Source: a virus
Reading direction: 5' to 3' (one strand)
Virus record (IMG/VR): IMGVR_UViG_3300035661_000066
Location: 1-62,251 of that record
DNA length: 62,251 nucleotides
The translations under genes and the position numbers were made by a program. Under the pieces are notes generated by a model. That model saw only the letters and a program-made list of their open reading frames with translations, was not told the origin of the DNA and did no database searches. This document shows, piece by piece, positions 16,605 to 23,778 of the stretch (positions are counted from its first letter, which is position 1; the number at the start of each line of letters is the position of its first letter).

Positions 16605-16648
16605 GTTGCTCAATGCAAGCCGGCCCAGGCCGGCTTGCATTGAGCAAC
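16605..16648. repeat. Perfect 21-bp inverted repeat with 2-base loop
   Basis: Arm 16605-16625 is exactly complementary to 16628-16648 around the loop CA. It lies between the stop at 16649 and the start of the DUF2786-like gene. Transcribed leftward it has no T-run, so it may be an RNA-stability, processing or protein-binding palindrome. Its right half recurs at 21122-21144. Confidence 0.85.
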
Positions 16649-16867
16649 TTATTCAGCGTTAAGACGGACTTCGTGCTGCACGTGGGCAATCAGCTTCTCA
16701 ACAGTCGTATCAAGAAGTTTAGCCAGCACCTTTGCATGCTTGATGGCGCTGTTATACACGCCACCCAGTGCCCCGTAGGTCAGAGCTTGACCATACTCAC
16801 TAATGAGGTACTCAGTATACAAGGTGGTGTCGAAGCGGGATTTTACCACGTCGGTGTAGGTTGTCAT
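16649..16867 (-). CDS. Promoter-proximal early protein, unknown
   Basis: This 72-residue helical protein (MTTYTDVVKSRFD...) is the first gene behind a strong early promoter (16908-16936), and AGGAG precedes its ATG. The position suggests an abundant early host-takeover or regulatory protein. No family recognised. Confidence 0.6.
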   Translation of the reverse strand: MTTYTDVVKSRFDTTLYTEYLISEYGQALTYGALGGVYNSAIKHAKVLAKLLDTTVEKLIAHVQHEVRLNAE

Positions 16868-16907
16868 GGCGTGAGCTCCTCAGCAGTTGCTCGTTGATCA
16901 TGAGTCT

Positions 16908-16936
16908 ATTATAGCCAGCTAAACCATGCTTGTAAA
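16908..16936 (-). promoter_or_regulatory. Early sigma70 promoter, copy 1
   Basis: On the minus strand, -35 TTTACA (16936-16931) and a perfect -10 TATAAT (16913-16908) are 17 bp apart, with an A/T-rich stretch upstream. The leader contains TGATCA and CTGCTGAGGA before the ATG at 16867. Nearly identical promoter-leader units lie upstream of 29898 and 39884. Confidence 0.85.
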
Positions 16937-16959
16937 CCATTATTTTCAATTTGTGCACT

Positions 16960-16981
16960 AAAAAGCCCACTTGCGTGGGCT
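16960..16981 (-). terminator. Intrinsic terminator after the TS-fold gene
   Basis: On the minus strand AGCCCAC (16981-16975) and GTGGGCT (16970-16964) form a 7-bp stem with a 4-base loop, followed by a T-run (16964-16960). It ends the operon that finishes with the gene at 16990 and insulates it from the promoter just downstream. Confidence 0.8.
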
Positions 16982-16989
16982 TGCTCAGG

Positions 16990-17793
16990 CTAGTCGTAGA
17001 TCTCCCACCAGCGCCCGAGGTCACCTGGCGCGGAGTCGCGTACCAGCTTCAGGGCGTCCATCAGGTACTGCTCGCTGTGGTACATCAGCATCGGGGTAAT
17101 GCCCTGCACAGGGTCCCCCATCGGGGGCTGCTTCAGCAGTGCCAGGGCCGGCTCGAAGTGCTGCTCGTACAGGTGGCTGCTGGCAGCCGTCAGGTACAGG
17201 ACCCCTGGTATCGCCAGTGGCTCAGCCAGCGGGGACTGGGTCACGTTCAGCCGGCTGCAGATCAGATGGGCCAGCATGCTGAAGTTGAAGACGTCATACG
17301 GCAGCCCCAGCCAGACGTCAGATGAGCGCATGAACACATGCAGGTTCAGCTGGCCGCCCCGTAGGTTGGCGAAGATGGCCACCGTGCATGGCACGTCCTT
17401 GGTGGCTGGCGGGTTCTCGCGCCAGATGGTCAGCCCCGCTTGGCGGGAGTCCGGGTCTGCCAGCAGCTTCGCCACCACGTAGTCCAGCTGGCCGCGGATC
17501 TTGGGGCCGTAGGCCCCAAAGAACGTCTCACCGTTGTCGCTGAACTGGGAGATGTGCTTGTTCCACGGGGCGATCCCTGCCACCGTGTCGTCGCCTGACA
17601 GGATCCAGTAGGCCTCAGCTGCCATGAACTTGTAGCTGAGCTTGCGCGCCGGCACCGTCAGGACCGGCGAGCGCATGCTCACGCAGACCGTGTGCTGGGG
17701 CAGCTCCATGGTTAGTTGACCGCGCGGGCTGACTTGAGTGCCGTAGGTAAACAGCTGCTGGAGGGTCTGCAGCCAAACTTCATTCATTGACAT
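16990..17793 (-). CDS. Thymidylate synthase-fold enzyme, probably dCMP (hydroxy)methylase
   Basis: This 267-residue protein has the TS active site: Cys136 in VPCT, RSSD (156-159), GLPYD (163-167) and SHLY near residue 218, plus Glu60 and FGAYG for the folate site. Where thymidylate synthases have Asn (E. coli Asn177, GLPFN), this protein has Asp167. T4 dCMP hydroxymethylase also has Asp there (Asp179), and that residue favours cytosine. So it probably acts on dCMP, forming hydroxymethyl- or methyl-dCMP. Plain thymidylate synthesis cannot be excluded. SD AAGGA supports ATG 17793. Confidence 0.8.
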   Translation of the reverse strand: MSMNEVWLQTLQQLFTYGTQVSPRGQLTMELPQHTVCVSMRSPVLTVPARKLSYKFMAAEAYWILSGDDTVAGIAPWNKHISQFSDNGETFFGAYGPKIRGQLDYVVAKLLADPDSRQAGLTIWRENPPATKDVPCTVAIFANLRGGQLNLHVFMRSSDVWLGLPYDVFNFSMLAHLICSRLNVTQSPLAEPLAIPGVLYLTAASSHLYEQHFEPALALLKQPPMGDPVQGITPMLMYHSEQYLMDALKLVRDSAPGDLGRWWEIYD

Positions 17794-18742
17794 GGGTAAG
17801 TCCTTTTAAGATGGCGGTCAGCGGGTAGGCCCGGCCGCTGTTAAACCGCTTGGCGTGCTGCGGGTGCGGCACCTTCAGCAGCTGGCGACCGGGCACCAGC
17901 GGCCGTAGTCGCTCGGTAGCCTCGTTCCCCAGCGCGATGACGAAGGTCTCGCCAGCCACGAGCTGGGTAAACAGCTCAGAGCCGATGAACGGGTCGTCGC
18001 TATTTACCCACAGCAGCTGGCGCTCGGTGACGTCGCCCAGCTGGCGGGCCAGCCACTGGCTGCAGCCGCTGTGGCTGAACGAGGCGAAGGGCCACTGGTA
18101 CCAGGGGTCCTGGTCCTTGCGCTCGGCGAAGTCCAGCCCGACGAGCATTAGGCGTGCCTGCAAGTTGCCAGCGGTGCGGTAGGCCAGCGGGTGCCGCGGC
18201 GTGCGGATGCTGTCGACCACCTCCGGGCTGAGCGCACCAAACAGGTCAAAGTCCTGGGTGTAGTCGTACATGTACCGCGGCAGCGCGGTGGTGAGGTCCG
18301 TGTAGTGACCGTAGACCGACAGCAGCTGCGCCTCCGACTCCAAGTACTCCTCCCCACGCCGACCCCGGAAGGTAGCCAGGCAAGCAGCAGCTGGCGGGTG
18401 GCAGTGCACCACCACGGCCCCGCAGCGCAGCGCCAGGCGCTCCAGCATGCGGCGGCTAGCGTCCCCCAGGCGGTCCTGGCCGCCGCGGTAGGCCAGCCCA
18501 TACGGCACCTCGCTTAGCCAGCAGCGGTCGAAGACCACATCCTGGTAGCCCAGCAGCGCGGGCAGCATCGCCTCAACGTACAGCCGCGCCAGCCCCTCGG
18601 TGACCAACGGCAGGGCTGGGAAGTGGACGTAGACGGCGCCGGTCAGCTCGGCAAATCGCCTAGCTGCGGTGGACTTGCCGCTGCCGTCGCAGCCCTCGAA
18701 GATCGTCAGCCGCTTACAGCTGGGTGGTATGCTCAGGGTCAT
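17780..18742 (-). CDS. Thymidylate kinase-like enzyme fused to a uracil-DNA-glycosylase-like domain
   Basis: This 320-residue protein begins with a TMPK P-loop (FEGCDGSGKST, 15-25), then a DR motif (FDRCWLSEVP) and an Arg-rich lid (FRGRRGEEYL). Residues from about 190 to the end are a second domain patterned like the UDG superfamily: VGLDFAE, SGCSQWLARQLG, LWVNSDDP, VIALGNEA and a closing VPHPQH. The kinase may phosphorylate (modified) dNMPs. The second domain may recognise or remove a base or be a binding module. It overlaps both neighbours. Confidence 0.7.
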   Translation of the reverse strand: MTLSIPPSCKRLTIFEGCDGSGKSTAARRFAELTGAVYVHFPALPLVTEGLARLYVEAMLPALLGYQDVVFDRCWLSEVPYGLAYRGGQDRLGDASRRMLERLALRCGAVVVHCHPPAAACLATFRGRRGEEYLESEAQLLSVYGHYTDLTTALPRYMYDYTQDFDLFGALSPEVVDSIRTPRHPLAYRTAGNLQARLMLVGLDFAERKDQDPWYQWPFASFSHSGCSQWLARQLGDVTERQLLWVNSDDPFIGSELFTQLVAGETFVIALGNEATERLRPLVPGRQLLKVPHPQHAKRFNSGRAYPLTAILKGLTHVNE

Positions 18743-19175
18743 CGATGCACCTCCGTTCGTCTACCAGGTTGTCCACCGGATCTAGCCACCTAACCTGCAC
18801 GTAGCCAGCCTCCTCGAGGAGCTTCAAGGTCTTCGGCCCCACCCACCCGGCTGGCTTGATGCAGTCGACCTTGTTGCCGCGCTTGCCCACCCCACGCTCC
18901 TTGGTCATGTTGGCACGCTGCACGTCGTCCCACAGCTCCTTCCAGGGCAGCCCCAGTTGCACCGCGGTACCCTTGGCTACGTAGACCAGGTCAACCAGCG
19001 CATCGGCGATCTCAGCCAGGTCCTGTGTCAAGATGCCGTGCTCCAGCTCAGCCAGCTCCTCACGCAGGAAGTTAAGTCGCTCGAGCAGCTTGCGCTTGGT
19101 CAGGTGCACCGGCTTATCGTGCACCAGCATCCCGAACTTTTGGTGGAACAGCTTTACGTCGTTGAACTCGCTCAT
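18714..19175 (-). CDS. MazG-like nucleotide pyrophosphohydrolase
   Basis: This 153-residue all-alpha protein has the MazG/PRA-PH metal site: EELAELE (39-45) and EIADALVDLVYV (55-66). The family hydrolyses (d)NTPs to NMP plus pyrophosphate. Between a methyltransferase and a nucleotide kinase/TS-fold pair, it may act as a dCTPase, like T4 gp56, clearing unmodified nucleotide. ATG 19175 is one base after the methyltransferase stop, and its end overlaps the kinase start by 29 bases. Confidence 0.8.
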   Translation of the reverse strand: MSEFNDVKLFHQKFGMLVHDKPVHLTKRKLLERLNFLREELAELEHGILTQDLAEIADALVDLVYVAKGTAVQLGLPWKELWDDVQRANMTKERGVGKRGNKVDCIKPAGWVGPKTLKLLEEAGYVQVRWLDPVDNLVDERRCIDDPEHTTQL

Positions 19176-19176
19176 G

Positions 19177-19947
19177 TCACTTCTCCACGACCCACAGGTT
19201 GTTGCGGGCATTGTCGGGGTACAAGCAGCCAAAGATGTTGCTGATGGCATCGTTGTCGAAGTACTGCTCCAGCCCTTGGCGGGTCAGCTTGATGGCCTCC
19301 AGCAGCTTCTTGTTGTCCATGCCGGGCACCTGAGGCTCCACCTTGCCGATGTGCTTGATGTCCATGAACGTGCCGAAGCGGCGGGCTACCTTCAGCCTGC
19401 CCTTCTCGATGTGGGCCTGCAGGGTGGGGACGTCCATCTCGTTAATGTGATTCGCTGCCATGCGCTTGCCATCGTAGACCGGCGTCGAGAGCAGCAGCTT
19501 GCCACCAGGCTTCAAGCACGCGCTGACCGCCTTGATGAAGGCGGGCATGAAGCGGCTGTGGAAGTGCTCGATTACCTCCATGCAGACGATCACGTCATAG
19601 CCCTCGGGATGCAGCTTCAGCAGCTCCTTAAAGCGCTCGATGAAGTTGAACTCCCCGATGAAGGTCAGTCGCTGGCTGCTCGAGGGCTTCAACTTGTTCA
19701 GGTCGACACCCACGTACTTGCCCACGCTAGCGGCCGCGCCACCAGTGAGGATCTTTGACAGCGGCTTGTCCTGCCCGCAGCCGATCTCGAGCACGGTGTC
19801 GGTGGCTTTGATGTAGCGACGGGCGAAGCTCCAGCGGAAGAAGTGCGCCGAGTAGTCCCGGTGCAGGGTGCGGCCGTGGCCAGCCTCGTGCAGCTGGGTG
19901 GTATCGAAGTCGCGCGCGTCGCGCTCTACTACTTTGGTCTTTGCCAT
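19177..19947 (-). CDS. Class I SAM-dependent methyltransferase
   Basis: This 256-residue protein shows motif I VLEIGCGQ (about 52-59), the acidic ribose-binding end of strand 2 in YVGVDLN, and motif IV region VIVCMEVIEHF, typical of small-molecule Methyltransf_11/23 enzymes. There is no DPPY or PCQ motif of DNA adenine or cytosine-5 methylases. It heads the compact block running through MazG, kinase and TS-fold enzyme, so a role in modifying a nucleotide or hypermodified base is plausible but unproven. Confidence 0.75.
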   Translation of the reverse strand: MAKTKVVERDARDFDTTQLHEAGHGRTLHRDYSAHFFRWSFARRYIKATDTVLEIGCGQDKPLSKILTGGAAASVGKYVGVDLNKLKPSSSQRLTFIGEFNFIERFKELLKLHPEGYDVIVCMEVIEHFHSRFMPAFIKAVSACLKPGGKLLLSTPVYDGKRMAANHINEMDVPTLQAHIEKGRLKVARRFGTFMDIKHIGKVEPQVPGMDNKKLLEAIKLTRQGLEQYFDNDAISNIFGCLYPDNARNNLWVVEK

Positions 19948-19979
19948 TTGAATCTCCAGGTTGTGGACGGTTGTGGGTG

Positions 19980-21083
19980 TTACTTGGGCTCGGGCGGGTT
20001 AAGCCCTTGCTTGGTCAGGTAGTTGCGGTACCAGCGAACGTAGCTCCGCTTCTTGTTGCTCAGGTTGAACTTGAGCTGGACGCGCTCAAAGATCTGGTCG
20101 TCGGTCAGCTGCCCCTCCATGATGAGCTTCTGGAACATGCCGGCGGCTGACGAGTCGTTGAACACGCCCGGGTTCTTCAGTGGCCGTACCTCCTTCTTCG
20201 GCTTCTTGGGGCGGTGGATGTGGTCAGACTCGCCCATCAGCTGAGTAGCCTTGGCCGACATTTTGTTGATGGAGGCCCGGTTGACCAGCTTGACCCCAGC
20301 TTCATTGGCGTCGTCGTGGGTGTCCGTATCCTCCCACGGGGTAGACGTGTCCTTGGTGGGCGAGCGTCGCTTGGCTGAGGTCTTGGCTACTGGGGAGGCC
20401 TCGTACTTCTTGCGGTTCTCCACAGCAGCGATAGCCAGCTCCCGCTCGCTGTTAAGCATCTTGCACATCTTGCCCAGCGCGTCCATGGCCTCAGCCGTGG
20501 CTCCCAGGTGCTGGGAGAACTCGACGTAGAGCCGAGCTGCCTTGTCGACCGGGTAGTCAGGCATCGGCTTGTAGCGCTCGTCAAAGACCGCCTCAGAGAT
20601 GACTGCCACCACCAGGCCATCGCTGGCAGACAGCGGGATGTGGTGCACCTGGCCCTTCTCACGGAACAGCTCGATGCAGGTACGGCGCTGGTGGTCAGCG
20701 CAGGGACGGGCTTTCGGGTAGCCCTTGGGTGAGCTCATCTTCGGAACCTCCAGTCTAGTTTTGAGGATGTCTTCCAGCAGCTTAAGCTGCTGGGAGGTTG
20801 ATTTTAAGAGTACCTTGAAGTTGTTGCGCAGCTGCGCCGCCGTCTGGTGGCGCGACTGGTCAAGCCTAGGTAGGAACTGCCGCCAGAAATCGACATGGGC
20901 CAACTCAAGCAGCTGGGCGGTGTAGAGGTTATGCGTCAACACGGTCACAGCGGTCGACGTGACGGCTACCACCAAGGCCTGCTCGCCAGCAATGATGTTA
21001 CCGCCCCCGTAGTTATAGGGGCACCGCTGGAAGCTGACGCCGAGCAGCGCCGAGTCCAGGGCCTTTGGCTTGGTTGAAGCCAT
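19980..21083 (-). CDS. Early protein with C-terminal WYRN module
   Basis: This 367-residue protein is the first gene after early promoter 21150-21179. The N-terminal 220 residues look globular; a charged low-complexity linker (about 235-305) follows. The last 55 residues end in a module (NLSNKKRSYVRWYRNYLTK) shared with the genes at 29003 and 29512. The family was not recognised. The linker-plus-module design suggests a nucleic-acid or partner-binding tail. Confidence 0.6.
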   Translation of the reverse strand: MASTKPKALDSALLGVSFQRCPYNYGGGNIIAGEQALVVAVTSTAVTVLTHNLYTAQLLELAHVDFWRQFLPRLDQSRHQTAAQLRNNFKVLLKSTSQQLKLLEDILKTRLEVPKMSSPKGYPKARPCADHQRRTCIELFREKGQVHHIPLSASDGLVVAVISEAVFDERYKPMPDYPVDKAARLYVEFSQHLGATAEAMDALGKMCKMLNSERELAIAAVENRKKYEASPVAKTSAKRRSPTKDTSTPWEDTDTHDDANEAGVKLVNRASINKMSAKATQLMGESDHIHRPKKPKKEVRPLKNPGVFNDSSAAGMFQKLIMEGQLTDDQIFERVQLKFNLSNKKRSYVRWYRNYLTKQGLNPPEPK

Positions 21084-21112
21084 GGTAAATCCTCAGCAGT
21101 TGATCCACGGAA

Positions 21113-21144
21113 ACCGGCCTGGGCCGGCTTGCATTGAGCAACTT
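21113..21144. repeat. Second, partial copy of the 16605-16648 palindrome
   Basis: Bases 21122-21144 repeat 16628-16650 exactly (23 bases). Here the left arm is truncated, so only an inner CCGGCC/GGCCGG stem remains. The copy lies between an early promoter's -10 and the gene it drives, so it is transcribed as part of the leader. Confidence 0.75.
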
Positions 21145-21149
21145 GGTCA

Positions 21150-21179
21150 ATTATAGCTTAGGTAGGCCGCTACCGTAAA
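21150..21179 (-). promoter_or_regulatory. Early sigma70 promoter, copy 2
   Basis: Minus strand: -35 TTTACG (21179-21174), 18-bp spacer, perfect -10 TATAAT (21155-21150). The leader carries the palindrome half-copy and then the CTGCTGAGGA ribosome-site motif before ATG 21083. It lies directly after the helicase stop codon at 21183. Confidence 0.75.
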
Positions 21180-21182
21180 CTA

Positions 21183-22685
21183 CTATTTACGAGCTCGGCG
21201 TCGCTTGGCTAGCTCAAGCAGCCCCTTGAACAGCGCTTGCTGGGTCCGGTCCTTGAAGCGCAACGAGTCCAAGATGGCCTCATCCACCGTGTCCTCCGCC
21301 ACCAGGTGGTGGACGAACACCCGCTTCGACTTGTTGCCCTGGCGCAGCACCCGGCGGATGAACTGGTCATACAGCTCAAAGTCAGGGTTCAGCGCGTACC
21401 AGCACACGTGATGGCCAGCCTGCTGCAGGTTCAGACCGTGGCCCATAGCCGCTGGGTGGCCAGCCAGGATCGGCAGCTCCCCATGGTTCCACGCCGCCTC
21501 CAGCTCCTTCAAGCGCCGAGTGGGGAGGCCACCACCGATGTAGGGTAGGTCCTGACCGAACTGCGCCCGCAGGCGGTCAAGGTCATGCTCGAAGTCGTAC
21601 GCCACCAGCAGGGGTGAGCCCTGGAGCTCGTCTACCAGGTCAGCCAGCGCCTCGGTCTTAGCATCATGCAGGTGCAGCCACTCCCGCCGCTCCTTAGGCA
21701 CCTTGAAGCCAGGGATGCTGGTCAGGTCTGGTGTCAGGTAGATCCCACCATTGGCCACCTGGCGGCACTTGCCGTACAACACCCCCTGCGAGACGGCGGT
21801 GAAGACCTGATCATCCAGCATAGCAAACAGCTCCTCCTCCAGCCCATCGTAGAAGGCGCGGACCTTCGCGGGCAGCTCAACCTTGATGTTGTTGACCACC
21901 AGCTGGGGCATCTCCAGGTAGTCCTCGGCCGCCATGCGCAGGGCCAGGGGCGACAAGCGCTCGTAGATCTGCTCCTCCGCCCCATCCTTGGGGGTCCAGT
22001 TAAAGCCATTCCATGACGGGTTGAAGTACCTCGACCGGTAGTGGGTGATGTACGGACCCAGTGAGCGGCCCTGGTCCAGTACGTAGGCCTGGCCAAACAG
22101 GTCCAGCAGCCCATTGGCCGCCGGGGAGCCGGTCAGGCCATAACGGCGGTCGAACGTGCCGTGGATCTGCTTCATCAGCTTGAAACGCAGGCTGGTCGAG
22201 TTCTTAAAGTTAGACAGCTCATCGATGACCAGCGTGTCGAAGCCCAAGCGCTTCCAGCGGCGCAGGTCTACCGTGACGGCTGTCTTGCCGCTGGGGCCCT
22301 TAGCCTTGGTGGCCTGGGTCAACCACTCAAGCCCAGCTGGGTTGATCACGAAGATGTCAGCGTCGCTGCTCTCCAGCACCTCGTCCTTGTCCTTGCCGTG
22401 CAGCACGGCCACCTTGAGGCCGTGGAAGTCCTTCCACTTCTCGACCTCGCGTGGCCATACGAGGTGGCAGACGCGCAATGGGGCAATCAGCAGCACCTTC
22501 TTAATCAGGCCCTTGCTCTTGAGAATCTTGAGGGCTGCTAGCGTGATGGACGTTTTACCCAGTCCGGGGTCCAGGAAGAGGGCTGCGCAGGCGCGTTCAA
22601 GCATGAACTTGACGGCCTTTTTCTGATAGCCGTGAGGCTTCCAGGCTACAGCTTTCTCGACCCTGCGAGGGGTCTCCTTAACCAT
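21183..22685 (-). CDS. SNF2-type superfamily 2 helicase
   Basis: This 500-residue ATPase has a Q-like region (HGYQKKAVKFM), Walker A DPGLGKTS (39-46), VIDELSNFKN (DE box), LTGSPAANG (motif III), and late motifs GHGLNLQQAGH and RRVLRQGNKSKRVFV. ATG 22685 with AAGGA upstream is preferred to longer readings that overlap the VRR-NUC gene. In many phages this helicase is paired with a VRR-NUC protein in replication or recombination. It overlaps that gene by 8 bases. Confidence 0.9.
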   Translation of the reverse strand: MVKETPRRVEKAVAWKPHGYQKKAVKFMLERACAALFLDPGLGKTSITLAALKILKSKGLIKKVLLIAPLRVCHLVWPREVEKWKDFHGLKVAVLHGKDKDEVLESSDADIFVINPAGLEWLTQATKAKGPSGKTAVTVDLRRWKRLGFDTLVIDELSNFKNSTSLRFKLMKQIHGTFDRRYGLTGSPAANGLLDLFGQAYVLDQGRSLGPYITHYRSRYFNPSWNGFNWTPKDGAEEQIYERLSPLALRMAAEDYLEMPQLVVNNIKVELPAKVRAFYDGLEEELFAMLDDQVFTAVSQGVLYGKCRQVANGGIYLTPDLTSIPGFKVPKERREWLHLHDAKTEALADLVDELQGSPLLVAYDFEHDLDRLRAQFGQDLPYIGGGLPTRRLKELEAAWNHGELPILAGHPAAMGHGLNLQQAGHHVCWYALNPDFELYDQFIRRVLRQGNKSKRVFVHHLVAEDTVDEAILDSLRFKDRTQQALFKGLLELAKRRRARK

Positions 22686-22971
22686 GTGATTGTTCCTTGT
22701 GTGTTTTGATCGCCGCCACGGCACCCGCGACCGTGTCATGCACCTCCACCGCGTAACCCAGCTTCCGCAGCTGCTCGTGGATGTACAGCTGTAGCTTGCG
22801 CGGTTTGGCGCCCGGCGCCTTGAACTCAATCATGAGGGGTCGGCCACCAGGCACCAGGAACAGCCGGTCGGGAAACCCGGCTGCGTCCTTCAACTTGATG
22901 TTAGGCACGCCCAGCTCCATCGACGCGCGTCGGCAGACCTCCCGCTCAATCGTGGCTTCCGGCCCGGCCAT
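22678..22971 (-). CDS. VRR-NUC domain nuclease
   Basis: This 97-residue protein matches the compact VRR-NUC fold: an N-terminal helix with Glu (IEREVCRRA), GFPDRLFLVPGG (catalytic Asp), and MIEFKAPGAKPRKLQ (E-x-K core and basic tail). The family cleaves branched DNA. It is overlapped by the helicase and exonuclease genes, a conserved phage recombination trio. Confidence 0.9.
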   Translation of the reverse strand: MAGPEATIEREVCRRASMELGVPNIKLKDAAGFPDRLFLVPGGRPLMIEFKAPGAKPRKLQLYIHEQLRKLGYAVEVHDTVAGAVAAIKTHKEQSHG

Positions 22972-23509
22972 TCAAAGCTCCGTAGATCAGCAGCGCGTGC
23001 TTGGCCTGGGTGATCGCGTCGTCCAGGGCATTGTGGTACGTGCCCTCCCGCTCGACCTTGAGACCACGTGCCGGAGGCAGCGACTTCAGCGTGCGGAAGC
23101 AGCGGTTGTTCCAGAACTTCCACGGCAGCTCCAAGCCTGCCTTGTGGTAGGCCACCGCCAGGATCGCATTGTCGAAGTCCGACCCATTGCCCCACACGCG
23201 GGCCCCGCCACCGGATTGGGCAATGAACTTGCCAAACTCGGTCAGGGCCTTGGCCAGCTCCAGGGTGCCCTTCTTCTGCAGGGCTTGGTCCACCACAGCC
23301 CTGGCCTCCGGCGCTTGCTGGGCCCACCAGGTCTGGGTGGCCTCGTCGATGGCCAGGCCAGCATCCAGGCACGACTGAGTACGCACCACCTTGTAGAACT
23401 TCTTGCCCAGCTTCCCGGTCTTGGGGTCGAACTGCACCGCCCCAATGCTGAGGATCACGCACCCGGGGCGCTGCCCCAGGGTCTCCAGGTCTACCATAAT
23501 GTCAAGCAT
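22946..23509 (-). CDS. DnaQ-fold 3'-5' exonuclease
   Basis: This 187-residue enzyme has Exo I DLETLG (7-12), Exo II around WGNGSDFDNAIL, and Exo III HNALDDA with its His and Asp. It resembles the ExoVIII/Rv2179c-like group. It overlaps the VRR-NUC start by 26 bases. Likely roles are end trimming, proofreading help or host DNA degradation. Confidence 0.85.
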   Translation of the reverse strand: MLDIMVDLETLGQRPGCVILSIGAVQFDPKTGKLGKKFYKVVRTQSCLDAGLAIDEATQTWWAQQAPEARAVVDQALQKKGTLELAKALTEFGKFIAQSGGGARVWGNGSDFDNAILAVAYHKAGLELPWKFWNNRCFRTLKSLPPARGLKVEREGTYHNALDDAITQAKHALLIYGALNGRAGSHD

Positions 23510-23519
23510 CTTGTCTTCC

Positions 23520-23768
23520 TTAGTTGGTGCCCAGCAGGCGGGCGCGCTCGTAGGCGAGCAAGGAGGTTTGGGTGCCGATCAGCTTCATGCTGATGGGCTT
23601 CCCGTTCAGCCAGGCCTGCAACCCAGCCATCGTAAGCCGCTGCTCAGCTGCCCAGGCCATGGCATCCGTAGCCTCAACCACCACCCCGTCCGAGGTGGCG
23701 ATGCGGGCGTTGGCGGTGATGTTGCGGCCGCGGTCAGTGCCGTCGTACCAGTAGAGCACGTAGATCAT
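23520..23768 (-). CDS. Small hypothetical protein
   Basis: This 82-residue alpha/beta protein begins MIYVLYWYDGTDRG. ATG 23768 is preferred because GAGG lies 6 bases upstream; a longer reading from 23789 overlaps the Cas4-like gene. No family recognised. It lies between two nuclease genes. Confidence 0.5.
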   Translation of the reverse strand: MIYVLYWYDGTDRGRNITANARIATSDGVVVEATDAMAWAAEQRLTMAGLQAWLNGKPISMKLIGTQTSLLAYERARLLGTN

Positions 23769-23778
23769 ATGCACCTCG

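Noticed and set aside
13671-16990. tRNA genes or CRISPR arrays
   Set aside because: I looked here and across the window for cloverleaf-type segments with GTTC-type arms and for regularly spaced repeats; none seen. The short repeats are palindromes or promoter units.
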